Shown here: piece after piece, positions 45,230-52,997 of the stretch
Numbering within the stretch: the stretch's first letter is position 1
Layout of the letters: every line of letters begins with the position of its first letter
Assembly (NCBI RefSeq): GCF_028682395.1
Contig: NZ_JANHLC010000013.1
Location: 32,874 to 96,873 of the forward strand
Direction of reading: 5' to 3'
Source: Pseudomonas putida
GTDB lineage: Bacteria; Pseudomonadota; Gammaproteobacteria; Pseudomonadales; Pseudomonadaceae
DNA length: 64,000 bases
Position numbers and translations under genes: made by a program
The notes under the pieces: generated by a model
Database searches by the model: none
Seen by the model: the letters and a program-made list of their open reading frames with translations, nothing else
Told to the model about the DNA's origin: nothing

Positions 45230-46321
45230 ATGTCCGGCAATACCTACGGCAAGCTGTTCACTGTCACCACCGCTGGCGAGAGCCATGGCCCGGCGTTGGT
45301 CGCCATCGTCGACGGCTGCCCGCCAGGGCTTGAATTGTCGCTGGACGATCTGCAGCGCGATCTCGACCGGCGTAAGCCCGGCACCAGCCGACACACCACC
45401 CAGCGCCAGGAAGCCGACGAGGTCGAAATCCTGTCCGGCGTGTTCGAGGGACGCACCACCGGTTGCGCCATTGGCCTGCTGATTCGCAACACCGATCAGA
45501 AGTCCAAGGACTACTCGGCGATCAAGGATCTGTTCCGCCCGGCCCACGCCGACTACACCTATCACCACAAATACGGCGAGCGCGATTATCGTGGCGGCGG
45601 CCGTAGCTCCGCCCGGGAAACCGCCATGCGTGTGGCCGCCGGGGCCATTGCCAAGAAGTACCTGGCCAGCCAGGGCATCGTGATTCGTGGCTACATGAGC
45701 CAGTTGGGCCCTATCGAAATCCCGTTCAAGACCTGGGATTCGGTCGAGGAAAATGCCTTCTTCAGCCCCGATCCCGACAAGGTGCCGGAGCTCGAAGCCT
45801 ATATGGACCAACTGCGCCGGGACCAGGACTCGGTCGGGGCGAAGATCACCGTGGTCGCCGAAGGTGTGATGCCAGGCCTGGGCGAGCCGATTTTCGACCG
45901 CCTGGATGCCGAACTGGCCCATGCGCTGATGAGCATCAACGCAGTCAAGGGGGTGGAGATCGGCGCCGGGTTTGCCAGTGTGGCCCAGCGCGGCACCGAG
46001 CACCGTGACGAGCTGACTCCCGAAGGTTTCCTCAGCAACAACGCCGGCGGCATTCTGGGCGGTATTTCGTCCGGCCAGCCAATTGTGGCACACCTGGCGC
46101 TCAAGCCGACGTCGAGCATCACCACGCCGGGGCGGTCGATCGATGTCCATGGCAACCCGGTGGAAGTGATCACCAAGGGCCGTCACGATCCGTGCGTTGG
46201 CATCCGCGCTACGCCGATTGCCGAGGCGATGATGGCGATTGTCCTGATGGACCATCTGCTGCGCCATCGGGGTCAAAACGCCGATGTGCGGGTCGCGACC
46301 CCGGTGCTGGGCCAACGCTAA
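45230..46321 (+). CDS. aroC: Chorismate synthase
   Basis: A 363-residue AroC with GKLFTVTTAGESHGPALVAIVDG at the N terminus and RPAHADYTYHHKYGERDYRGGGRSSARET, the FMN-binding signature. It converts EPSP to chorismate for aromatic amino acids and folate. A candidate -10 TATACT (45169-45174) lies 56 bases upstream. Confidence 0.97.
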   Translation: MSGNTYGKLFTVTTAGESHGPALVAIVDGCPPGLELSLDDLQRDLDRRKPGTSRHTTQRQEADEVEILSGVFEGRTTGCAIGLLIRNTDQKSKDYSAIKDLFRPAHADYTYHHKYGERDYRGGGRSSARETAMRVAAGAIAKKYLASQGIVIRGYMSQLGPIEIPFKTWDSVEENAFFSPDPDKVPELEAYMDQLRRDQDSVGAKITVVAEGVMPGLGEPIFDRLDAELAHALMSINAVKGVEIGAGFASVAQRGTEHRDELTPEGFLSNNAGGILGGISSGQPIVAHLALKPTSSITTPGRSIDVHGNPVEVITKGRHDPCVGIRATPIAEAMMAIVLMDHLLRHRGQNADVRVATPVLGQR

Positions 46322-46349
46322 TGGCGCTGCCTGCCGATGCCGCGGTCTG

Positions 46350-47525
46350 ATGGCCGTGGCATCGATTCCCTACTGGCGACTGTCCAGCTTCTACCTGTTC
46401 TATTTCGCGTTGCTCGGTGCAACCGCGCCGTTTCTTGCCCTGTATTTCCATCACCTCGGTTTTGCGCCGGCGCGTATTGGCGAGCTGGTGGCGATTCCCA
46501 TGCTGATGCGCGTCGTCGCGCCGAATATCTGGGGATGGCTGGGCGATTACACGGGCCAGCGGCTGGCGATCGTACGGTTTGGCGCGGTGTGCACCCTGCT
46601 GAGTTTTTCGCTGATCTTTCTCAGCAAGAGCTATGCCTGGTTGGCGCTGGTCATGGCCCTGCATGCGTTTTTCTGGCATGCGGTCCTGCCCCAGTTCGAA
46701 GTCATCACCCTGGCGCATTTGCAGGGCCAGACCGCCCGTTACAGCCAGATCCGTCTGTGGGGCTCGATTGGTTTTATTCTCGCGGTGGTCGGGCTCGGAC
46801 GGCTGTTCGAATGGCTGAGCCTGGATGTTTACCCGGCCGGTATCCTGTTGATTATGGCCGGGATCGTGCTGTGCAGCGCCTGGGTGCCCAATGCCCAGCC
46901 ACCGGTCCAGGGCGACGCCGCGCCGGAGGATGGCTTTGTGCGGCAACTGCGCAGGCCTGGCGTGCTGGCGTTCTATGCCTGCGTGGCGCTGATGCAGATG
47001 AGCCATGGTCCGTACTACACCTTTCTGACACTGCACCTTGAGGACCTAGGCTATAGCCGTGGCGTGATCGGGTTGCTCTGGGCCCTGGGGGTGGTGGCGG
47101 AAGTGCTGATGTTCCTGGCGATGAGCCGGATCCTGCTGCGGTTCTCGGTGCAGCAGGTGCTGTTGGCGAGTTTTCTGCTGGCGGCGCTGCGTTGGTTGCT
47201 GCTGGGTTCGTTCGCCGAGTACCCGGCCATGCTGTTGCTGGCGCAGTTGCTGCACGCGGCAACCTTCGGCAGTTTCCACGCGGCGGCCATTCATTTTGTG
47301 CAGCGCAGTTTTGGCTCGCGCCAGCAAGGCCAGGGCCAGGCGCTGTATGCCGCGCTGGCCGGTACGGGCGGCGCACTGGGTGCACTGTACGCTGGCTACA
47401 GTTGGAAAACCTTGGGGCCGGGTATCACCTTTAGTATTGCCAGCGTCGCAGCCATGGCCGCAGCCGTTATCATGGCGACCACTTGCCGCCAGGCCCAGAC
47501 CCGAGTCCAAGGAAAAGCACCATGA
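46350..47525 (+). CDS. MFS permease (HcaT/PPP-type)
   Basis: A 391-residue 12-helix major-facilitator protein. N-terminal SFYLFYFALLGATAPFLALYFHHLGFAPARIGELVAI and WGWLGDYTGQRLAIVRFGA (loop 2-3 motif) match the phenylpropionate/nucleoside-permease group. The substrate is unknown. ATG 46350 is preferred because the protein then opens with the family residues MAVASIPYWRLSSFY. It lies 28 bases after aroC and its end overlaps the next gene by four bases. Confidence 0.87.
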   Translation: MAVASIPYWRLSSFYLFYFALLGATAPFLALYFHHLGFAPARIGELVAIPMLMRVVAPNIWGWLGDYTGQRLAIVRFGAVCTLLSFSLIFLSKSYAWLALVMALHAFFWHAVLPQFEVITLAHLQGQTARYSQIRLWGSIGFILAVVGLGRLFEWLSLDVYPAGILLIMAGIVLCSAWVPNAQPPVQGDAAPEDGFVRQLRRPGVLAFYACVALMQMSHGPYYTFLTLHLEDLGYSRGVIGLLWALGVVAEVLMFLAMSRILLRFSVQQVLLASFLLAALRWLLLGSFAEYPAMLLLAQLLHAATFGSFHAAAIHFVQRSFGSRQQGQGQALYAALAGTGGALGALYAGYSWKTLGPGITFSIASVAAMAAAVIMATTCRQAQTRVQGKAP

Positions 47526-48067
47526 GCAGCCTGTCCGTTTACCACGTTTCCAGCCCCGACCTGCCGAACAAGGTGCTGACCCATTTCGACGATATCGCCT
47601 CGACGCTGGCTGAACTTGGGGTGCGTTTCGAGCGTTGCTCAACGACCCTCGGCGTGCGTGCGGGTACGTCGCCAACTGAGGTGATCGAGCTTTACCAGGC
47701 ACAGATTGACCAGCTGAAAAACGAGCGCGGCGGCCAGGCCTTCGACGTGCTGAGCCTGGCCGAGGATCACCCGCAGAAAGCCGAGCTGCGCGCAGGCTTG
47801 CTTGACGAGCACCGGCTGGACGGCGATCTGGCCTGTCTCTTCGTCGCCGGCCGCGCACTGTTCTATGTGCACAGTGGGGACTACGTTTATGCCGTGCGCT
47901 GCGAAAAGCACGACTTGATTTCCCTGCCTGCCGGCACCGCGCACTGGCTGGACCTGGGTGAGCAGCCGCAACTGGTGGCGATCCGTTTGTTCGGCAATCT
48001 CAAGGGCTGGGTGGCACAGTTCACCGGTGACGCTATTGCCTCGCAGTTCGAGCCGCTGGACGACTAG
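47522..48067 (+). CDS. Acireductone dioxygenase homologue lacking two metal ligands
   Basis: A 181-residue cupin that aligns along its whole length with acireductone dioxygenase (MtnD): DDYVYAV-type GDYVYAVRCEKHDLISLPAGTAHWLDLG and IRLFGNLKGWVAQFTGD. In the Klebsiella enzyme the metal is bound by His96, His98, Glu102 and His140. Here the equivalent positions are His97, Leu99, Leu103 and His141. Loss of two of four ligands should prevent normal Fe/Ni binding. No mtnB or mtnC lies beside it. It may be a non-enzymatic or repurposed paralogue. AAGGAA precedes ATG 47522. Confidence 0.88.
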   Translation: MSSLSVYHVSSPDLPNKVLTHFDDIASTLAELGVRFERCSTTLGVRAGTSPTEVIELYQAQIDQLKNERGGQAFDVLSLAEDHPQKAELRAGLLDEHRLDGDLACLFVAGRALFYVHSGDYVYAVRCEKHDLISLPAGTAHWLDLGEQPQLVAIRLFGNLKGWVAQFTGDAIASQFEPLDD

Positions 48068-48081
48068 TTCACGGGCTGGAT

Positions 48082-48125
48082 AAAAAACGGGCCGCATGCC
48101 TTGAAGGTGTGCGGCCCGTTTTTTT
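48082..48125. terminator. Strong bidirectional terminator
   Basis: AAAAAACGGGCCGCA, two wobble pairs, then TTGAA loop and TGCGGCCCGTTTTTTT. The stem is about 17-19 bp with T runs on both strands, serving the dioxygenase homologue and the convergent DUF3509 gene. Confidence 0.88.
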
Positions 48126-48137
48126 AGGCGCGGATGA

Positions 48138-48431
48138 TTAGCGGCTGTGATAGGTCGGCAAGGCAAAGCGGTTCTGGCTTTGCAGGCGGGAAATCGCTGG
48201 CAGTTCGCTGGCTTGTTCAGCCAGGTCGCGACGGATGGCGCTGATCGCCCAGGTCAGTTGGTCGGCGGTATGCAACTGCGCGTAGGAAAGCGACCTTTTT
48301 GACAGCTTGCCTTCCTTGTCGCGCAGGGTCAGCAGAATGCCACCGTCTGGGCGAGCTTGCGTGGTCACCTCGTACTCGGAGAATACGCTAGAGAATTTTT
48401 CCTGGATCAGGTCCATGTCGATCGGCTCCAT
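48138..48431 (-). CDS. DUF3509 family protein
   Basis: A 97-residue single-domain protein: MDLIQEKFSSVFSEYEVTTQARPDGGILLTLR, then KRSLSYAQLHTADQLTWAISAIRRDL. This is the Pseudomonas-specific DUF3509 family, present as several paralogues per genome. The function is unknown. An internal Met at residue 6 is the commoner start in the family; either is possible. Confidence 0.85.
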   Translation of the reverse strand: MEPIDMDLIQEKFSSVFSEYEVTTQARPDGGILLTLRDKEGKLSKRSLSYAQLHTADQLTWAISAIRRDLAEQASELPAISRLQSQNRFALPTYHSR

Positions 48432-48869
48432 CAGCTATGTAAGGTTAGCGTGGAGTAGAGGTTGCAGTGATTGTGCCAGCATCTGATTTTAAAAAAATTA
48501 CTTATAAAACAATAGGTTGTATTTTTTGACGATTTGCTCGTTCGTGCAAATTGCATGAATGGCTATCGTGCATCCTGCATTTTGCCCACTGGAGGGGAGG
48601 ATTCCGGCCCGCGGCATTCGGCAGAATTCCCAGTAGATCAAGGAGATACAAAACTTTTCAAATACCTTCTAGGCAGTCGCTCGGCGCCTATCGTATTTTC
48701 CCGTGCAACCCGCTGCATAATTTCAAACCGATATCACCGAAATTGCCCTTGGCAGTGGCGCAAGCCCTGTTGAATCAAGGCGCCAGGTTGTGCTCGGCAT
48801 GTTTGCCCAGGCGACTGGACGTGGTCCGAAGAACAATACCCGAAGAACAATAAAAGACGGGGTGCCCGG
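48432..48869. other. 438-base gap: AT-rich leader of the acyl-CoA synthetase-like gene
   Basis: No gene seen. Bases about 48484-48535 are AT-rich for this genome and probably hold promoters. Just before the synthetase-like gene there is a direct repeat CCGAAGAACAATA at 48826-48838 and 48840-48852. Confidence 0.5.
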
Positions 48870-50645
48870 ATGATCGAGCCCAAGCAAGACCTGATTACCT
48901 GGCCCATGTTGCTGAGTCGGTTACCGGCGCTCGCTCGACTTGTTCCACGGTTGATCAAGGCCCGGGGTTTTATCAAGGCCCGCAATCGGGGGCTGATAGG
49001 GCTGTTCGAGCAGGCACGCCAGCGTCACCCCGAGGGTACGGCGCTGCTGTTCGAGAATCGTCGCTACAGCTATGGGCAGCTTGACCAGTGGGCCGATCGC
49101 CTGGCCAGGACCTTGCAGGCCGACGGGGTTGGCCAGGGCGATGTGGTTGCGGTGTGGCTCGACAACCGTCCCGAATTGCTGGTGACGGTGTTGGCGGTGG
49201 CGAAACTGGGCGCGGTCAGTGCCTTGGCCGGCGTTGAGCCGTTCCAGCAATCTCTCGATTCACTGGCGCCCAGTGCCGTGGTGGTGGGTGAGGAATGGCT
49301 GCACAACCCGGCCCATGCAGGCGAGCAACATGCCGTCGGCGCGCGGCGCTACTTTGTCGCCGACCGGGATACCTGGCACGACCCCGGCCAGGCGCCTTCG
49401 GGTTATCACAACCTGATGCAGATCGATGGCGAGGCCCCAGCGGCGCCGCTGCCGAGGCTGGATGAGGTCGCCGCCGATGGGCCCTGCTTGCTCCTGTACA
49501 GCGGCGCTACCAGCGATTCACCGGCGTTTGTGGCGATCAGCCATGAGCGGCTGTTCAAGACCGCGATCAAGATGGGCGTGGTCACGCTCGATCTGCGCGG
49601 CCCCGATATCGTCTATTGCCCCTTGCCACTTCAGCAGGTCAGCGCGCTGTGCCTGGGCTGGGGCGCGGCGCTGGCAGCGGGGGCCGGGCTGGCCCTGCGG
49701 CGGCAATTCAGTGCCAGTCAGTTCTGGGGCGATGTCCGGCGCTTCAAGGCCACGACCCTGGTGTACGCCGGAGAACTGTGCCGCTACCTGGTCGAGCAGC
49801 CGCCCAGTGCCGACGATATCGACCATCCGTTGCGCAAGATGCTGGGCAGCGGTTTGCGTCCGGACCTCTGGGCCGTGTTCAGGGCGCGCTTTGGCCTCGC
49901 CCATATCGCTGAGTGCTATGGCGCCAGTGATGGCGCCGTCGGGCTGGGCAATGTGCTGGATTTCGACAATACCTTCGGCTTCTCCCGGGCGAACTGGGCC
50001 CTGGTCGAGTATGTCGGGCCACTACGCGGGCCGGACGGCTTTATGCGGCGAGTCACCCGGGGGCGCGAAGGCTTGCTGTTGACCCGCCTCGAGGGCCCGG
50101 CGCCACTCGATCCCGGCCGCGTGTTGTGCGATGTATTTGAAGCGGGCGATCGGTATCTCAATACCGGCGACCTGCTGCGCGATATCGGCTATGGCCATGG
50201 TCAGTTTGTCGACCGCCTGAGCGATACCTTCTGTTGGCAGGGGGAAAGGGTGTCGAGTCGTGCGGTGGAAAATACCTTGCTGCGCCACCCGCAGATCGCC
50301 GAAGCGGTGGTCTACGGGGTCACCCTTGGGCAACTCGACGGCCAGGTGGGCATGGCCGCCATCACGCCGGCCGAATCGCTGGCCACCCTGGACTTCAGTG
50401 AGTTGCTGCAATTTGCCCAACGCTGGCTGCCGGCGGGGGCGATACCACGGTTCCTGCGGATCAAGCTGAAGATGGAGATCAGCAGCACCTTCACGTACCA
50501 CAAGGCTCGCCTGCGTGAAGAGGCCTTTGATCCGCGCAGGGCTGGCGAAGACCCGCTGTTTGCCTGGCTACCGGGTTCACACACCTATGTGCGGGTCACC
50601 GAGCGAGTCGCGCAGGAAATCAATGATGCCAAGTTCGTCTATTGA
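48870..50645 (+). CDS. FATP/FadD-like acyl-CoA synthetase homologue with degenerate P-loop
   Basis: A 591-residue ANL-superfamily protein with the FATP-type layout: CYGASDGAVGLGN (A5), LNTGDLLRDIGYG (A7-A8), GERVSSRAVENTLLRHP, and the C-terminal catalytic Lys545 in FTYHKARL. The usual P-loop SGTTGxPK reads SGATSDSPAF (211-220) here, so the Gly and Lys are lost. GELCRYLVEQP is FATP-typical. The protein may have low or altered adenylation activity. ATG 48870; its ribosome site is weak. Confidence 0.85.
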   Translation: MIEPKQDLITWPMLLSRLPALARLVPRLIKARGFIKARNRGLIGLFEQARQRHPEGTALLFENRRYSYGQLDQWADRLARTLQADGVGQGDVVAVWLDNRPELLVTVLAVAKLGAVSALAGVEPFQQSLDSLAPSAVVVGEEWLHNPAHAGEQHAVGARRYFVADRDTWHDPGQAPSGYHNLMQIDGEAPAAPLPRLDEVAADGPCLLLYSGATSDSPAFVAISHERLFKTAIKMGVVTLDLRGPDIVYCPLPLQQVSALCLGWGAALAAGAGLALRRQFSASQFWGDVRRFKATTLVYAGELCRYLVEQPPSADDIDHPLRKMLGSGLRPDLWAVFRARFGLAHIAECYGASDGAVGLGNVLDFDNTFGFSRANWALVEYVGPLRGPDGFMRRVTRGREGLLLTRLEGPAPLDPGRVLCDVFEAGDRYLNTGDLLRDIGYGHGQFVDRLSDTFCWQGERVSSRAVENTLLRHPQIAEAVVYGVTLGQLDGQVGMAAITPAESLATLDFSELLQFAQRWLPAGAIPRFLRIKLKMEISSTFTYHKARLREEAFDPRRAGEDPLFAWLPGSHTYVRVTERVAQEINDAKFVY

Positions 50646-50739
50646 TTCTGGCTATCGAGGGCGTTGGTAAAAACTGGGTGACACCCGTCCGGTGGCTGGA
50701 GAAACTACCTGCCAATACCGATGCCTGATGGAGAGCCCG

Positions 50740-51273
50740 ATGTCTGATAGAACCCCGCCCACCGAGCAACCGCGGCAGATGAACGAAGAAGAGGCGGCGG
50801 CCTTTGTCGAGCAGGTCTTCGATCTGGCTCGCCATGGCGACGCGGCCATGCTTGCCGCCTTGGTCAGCAAGGGCCTGCCGGTCAATCTGCGTAATCACAA
50901 GGGCGATACCCTGCTGATGCTTGCCAGCTATTACGGGCATATCGATGCCGTCCGCGTGCTGATCGAACACCAGGCCGATCCGGACCTGCGCAACGAAAGC
51001 GGCCAGAGCCCGCTGGCCGGTGCGGCCTTCAAGGGCGACCTGGCGATGGTCAAGCTGCTGCTCGAAGCCGGGGCGCAACTCGACGGCGCGTCGTTCGATG
51101 GGCGCACCGCCTTGATGATGGCGGCGATGTTCAACCGCACGGAAATCGTCGACTACCTGCTTGGCCAGGGCGCCGATCCCCACGCCAAGGACGCCAATGG
51201 CGTGACCGCCCTGGCGGCAGCGCAGACCATGGGCGCTGCGGACACGGTCGCGCAACTGGGCAAACTGCTTTAG
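50740..51273 (+). CDS. Ankyrin-repeat protein
   Basis: A 177-residue protein made almost entirely of four ankyrin repeats from about residue 40: KGDTLLMLASYYGHIDAVRVLIEHQADPDLRN, GQSPLAGAAFKGDLAMVKLLLEAGAQLD, GRTALMMAAMFNRTEIVDYLLGQGADP, GVTALAAAQTMG. The N-terminal helix is acidic (NEEEAAAFVEQVFDLARHG). No signal peptide. It probably mediates protein contact. GGAGA precedes ATG 50740. Confidence 0.88.
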   Translation: MSDRTPPTEQPRQMNEEEAAAFVEQVFDLARHGDAAMLAALVSKGLPVNLRNHKGDTLLMLASYYGHIDAVRVLIEHQADPDLRNESGQSPLAGAAFKGDLAMVKLLLEAGAQLDGASFDGRTALMMAAMFNRTEIVDYLLGQGADPHAKDANGVTALAAAQTMGAADTVAQLGKLL

Positions 51274-51363
51274 GCGACGGGTCACCACCTGCCCGGCTCG
51301 CTCCGTTAGGGCATGTCGGGTATTCTGCGCGGCCTCATTTTGTGTCCAGCGCAGGAATTGCCC

Positions 51364-51894
51364 ATGAAAGCCCTACTCGTCGAACTCATCAGCAAAATCA
51401 GCTCCGGCTGCATGAGCGAACTCGAGATCCAGCGCGTCGCAGACGAGGCCAGCCAGGCCTATAGCGATGCCGAGGGCTTTCTGGCGGCCAATCCCGATAT
51501 CAACTACGACGACAGCTTCCCCATTCCCCTGGGCGAGTGGGTGGTGGTTGGCAGCCTGCCGGAGACGGTGCTGTTCCAGGCCGACAACTATGTGGACCTG
51601 TTTGCGCAGATCGTCGATTCGTTTGGTCCGGATGTCGCGTTCAACTTCAAGCCCAAGCAACTGGCCAAGGTCGAGGCACTGACGGCGCTTAACCGGATCC
51701 AGGTCCAGCTGTCGAGCATGAACAAGGAGCAGGGCGGGTATGTGCTGCTCAACTTCAGCCAGCTGCTCGATGATGAGATCCAGGCCGTGCTGGTGTATGG
51801 CAATGACCTGCCACGGGTGCTGGAGCTGTGCGAGCAGGTTGGCATCGCTGGCGCGCCGTCGCTCGAAGCGCTGCGGATCGCCTTGCACGTCTGA
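51364..51894 (+). CDS. Conserved protein of unknown function
   Basis: A 176-residue soluble protein I do not recognise. Features: helical start MKALLVELISKISSGCMSE, acidic NPDINYDDSFPIPLGEWVVVGSL, NYVDLFAQIVDSFGPDV, and an amphipathic end. No signal, membrane segment or metal motif is apparent. It follows the ankyrin gene by 90 bases but could have its own promoter. Confidence 0.65.
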   Translation: MKALLVELISKISSGCMSELEIQRVADEASQAYSDAEGFLAANPDINYDDSFPIPLGEWVVVGSLPETVLFQADNYVDLFAQIVDSFGPDVAFNFKPKQLAKVEALTALNRIQVQLSSMNKEQGGYVLLNFSQLLDDEIQAVLVYGNDLPRVLELCEQVGIAGAPSLEALRIALHV

Positions 51895-51968
51895 GCCGTG
51901 AAATAAACGGAACCCTGGCCAGGGCTGACTATCCTAAGGGAGTACTTTATTTCCTGGGAGCATTCGAT

Positions 51969-52159
51969 ATGGGTTCAACGTTCAATGGCCTGATTGGCCT
52001 GATCATTCTTGCCCTGGAATCTGGGCCATCCTCAATGTGCTCAAGAGCGGCGCCGAAACCGGTATGAAGGTCCTGTGGATCCTGCTGATCATCCTGTTGC
52101 CGGTGCTGGGCCTGGTGATCTGGGCCATCGCCGGCCCGCGGGGTAACGTGCGGATCTGA
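51969..52159 (+). pseudogene. Frameshifted small membrane protein (PLDc_N-type)
   Basis: A two-helix protein of about 63 residues: MGSTFNGLIGLIILAL, then IWAILNVLKSGAETGMKVLW, a helix and IAGPRGNVRI. The two halves are in different frames; a single base is missing near 52018 (GCCCTGGA-ATCTGGGCC). GGGAG precedes ATG 51969. The family is widespread in Pseudomonas with an unbroken frame, so this is either a genuine disruption or a sequencing error. Confidence 0.8.
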
Positions 52160-52166
52160 GTCGGTC

Positions 52167-52628
52167 TTAAAGCAGCCAGGCGCCTTCGAGCACCAGCAGT
52201 TGATGCTTGCGCTCGATGCCGCTGGCGTAGCCGGTCAGGCTGCCATCGCTGCCGATCACCCGATGGCAGGGGATAATGATCGCAATCGGATTGGCGTTGT
52301 TGGCCATGCCGACGGCACGCATGCCGCCCGGGTTGCCGATCCGCTGCGCCAACTCCCCATAGCTGCAGGTCTGGCCGTAGGGAATGGCCTGTAGGCCCTG
52401 CCAGACCTGCTGCTGGAACACGGTACCGCGGGGCGCCAGGGGCAGGTCGAAGACCCGGCGGCGGGCGGCGAAGTATTCATCCAGTTGCCGACACACCTCA
52501 TCGAAACGAGCGCCTGCCGGCTCGCCATCGGCAGGCGGCTCGGCGTCCATCTGCAGGGCCTGCAAGCCCTGTTCATTGCCGGCGAGCAAGAGTTCGCCCA
52601 GCGGGCTGGGGTGCAATCGATAAAACAT
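52167..52628 (-). CDS. ogt: Methylated-DNA-[protein]-cysteine S-methyltransferase
   Basis: A 153-residue Ogt-type repair protein. The acceptor Cys is in IIPCHRVIGSDGSLTGYASG near residue 125, after the helix-turn-helix GTVFQQQVWQGLQAIPYGQTCSYGELAQRIG. It removes alkyl groups from O6-guanine. It ends eight bases from the broken small gene. Confidence 0.95.
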   Translation of the reverse strand: MFYRLHPSPLGELLLAGNEQGLQALQMDAEPPADGEPAGARFDEVCRQLDEYFAARRRVFDLPLAPRGTVFQQQVWQGLQAIPYGQTCSYGELAQRIGNPGGMRAVGMANNANPIAIIIPCHRVIGSDGSLTGYASGIERKHQLLVLEGAWLL

Positions 52629-52997
52629 TCAGGGCTCCTGGGCAGGCGAGGCATAGGGCGTTCGAGCCCTCTAGTCAGGCGGGTGACTTAGCATGCACGC
52701 CTTTGTGCGGCGAATCGAGTGCTGGCCGGCTGCGAGAGCGGTCGCCGGCGCTCTGGACGAAATTTTCACATTCTCTCGCAGACAATTCGCCCGGCTTTTT
52801 TTTCGCTGATGCCTATGCTGTTTGCCGGTGCCAGCGTCCTCGCGGGTGTTTGAGTGAGAAATAATCGCGTTGGCGTGATGGTAAACCGTGAGTGTTCATG
52901 CAACATTTGCCGACCGCGTATTCCACGGCGAGCGCCGCTCGGGCGCCGATGCACCGTTCACTATTCCAACCTTGAATCCAATGGGTCCTAAAACGAT
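52629..52997. other. 369-base gap, promoter region of the LtaS-like gene
   Basis: No gene recognised. A T9 run at about 52795-52803 and AT-rich bases before 52998 are the only notable features. Confidence 0.5.
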
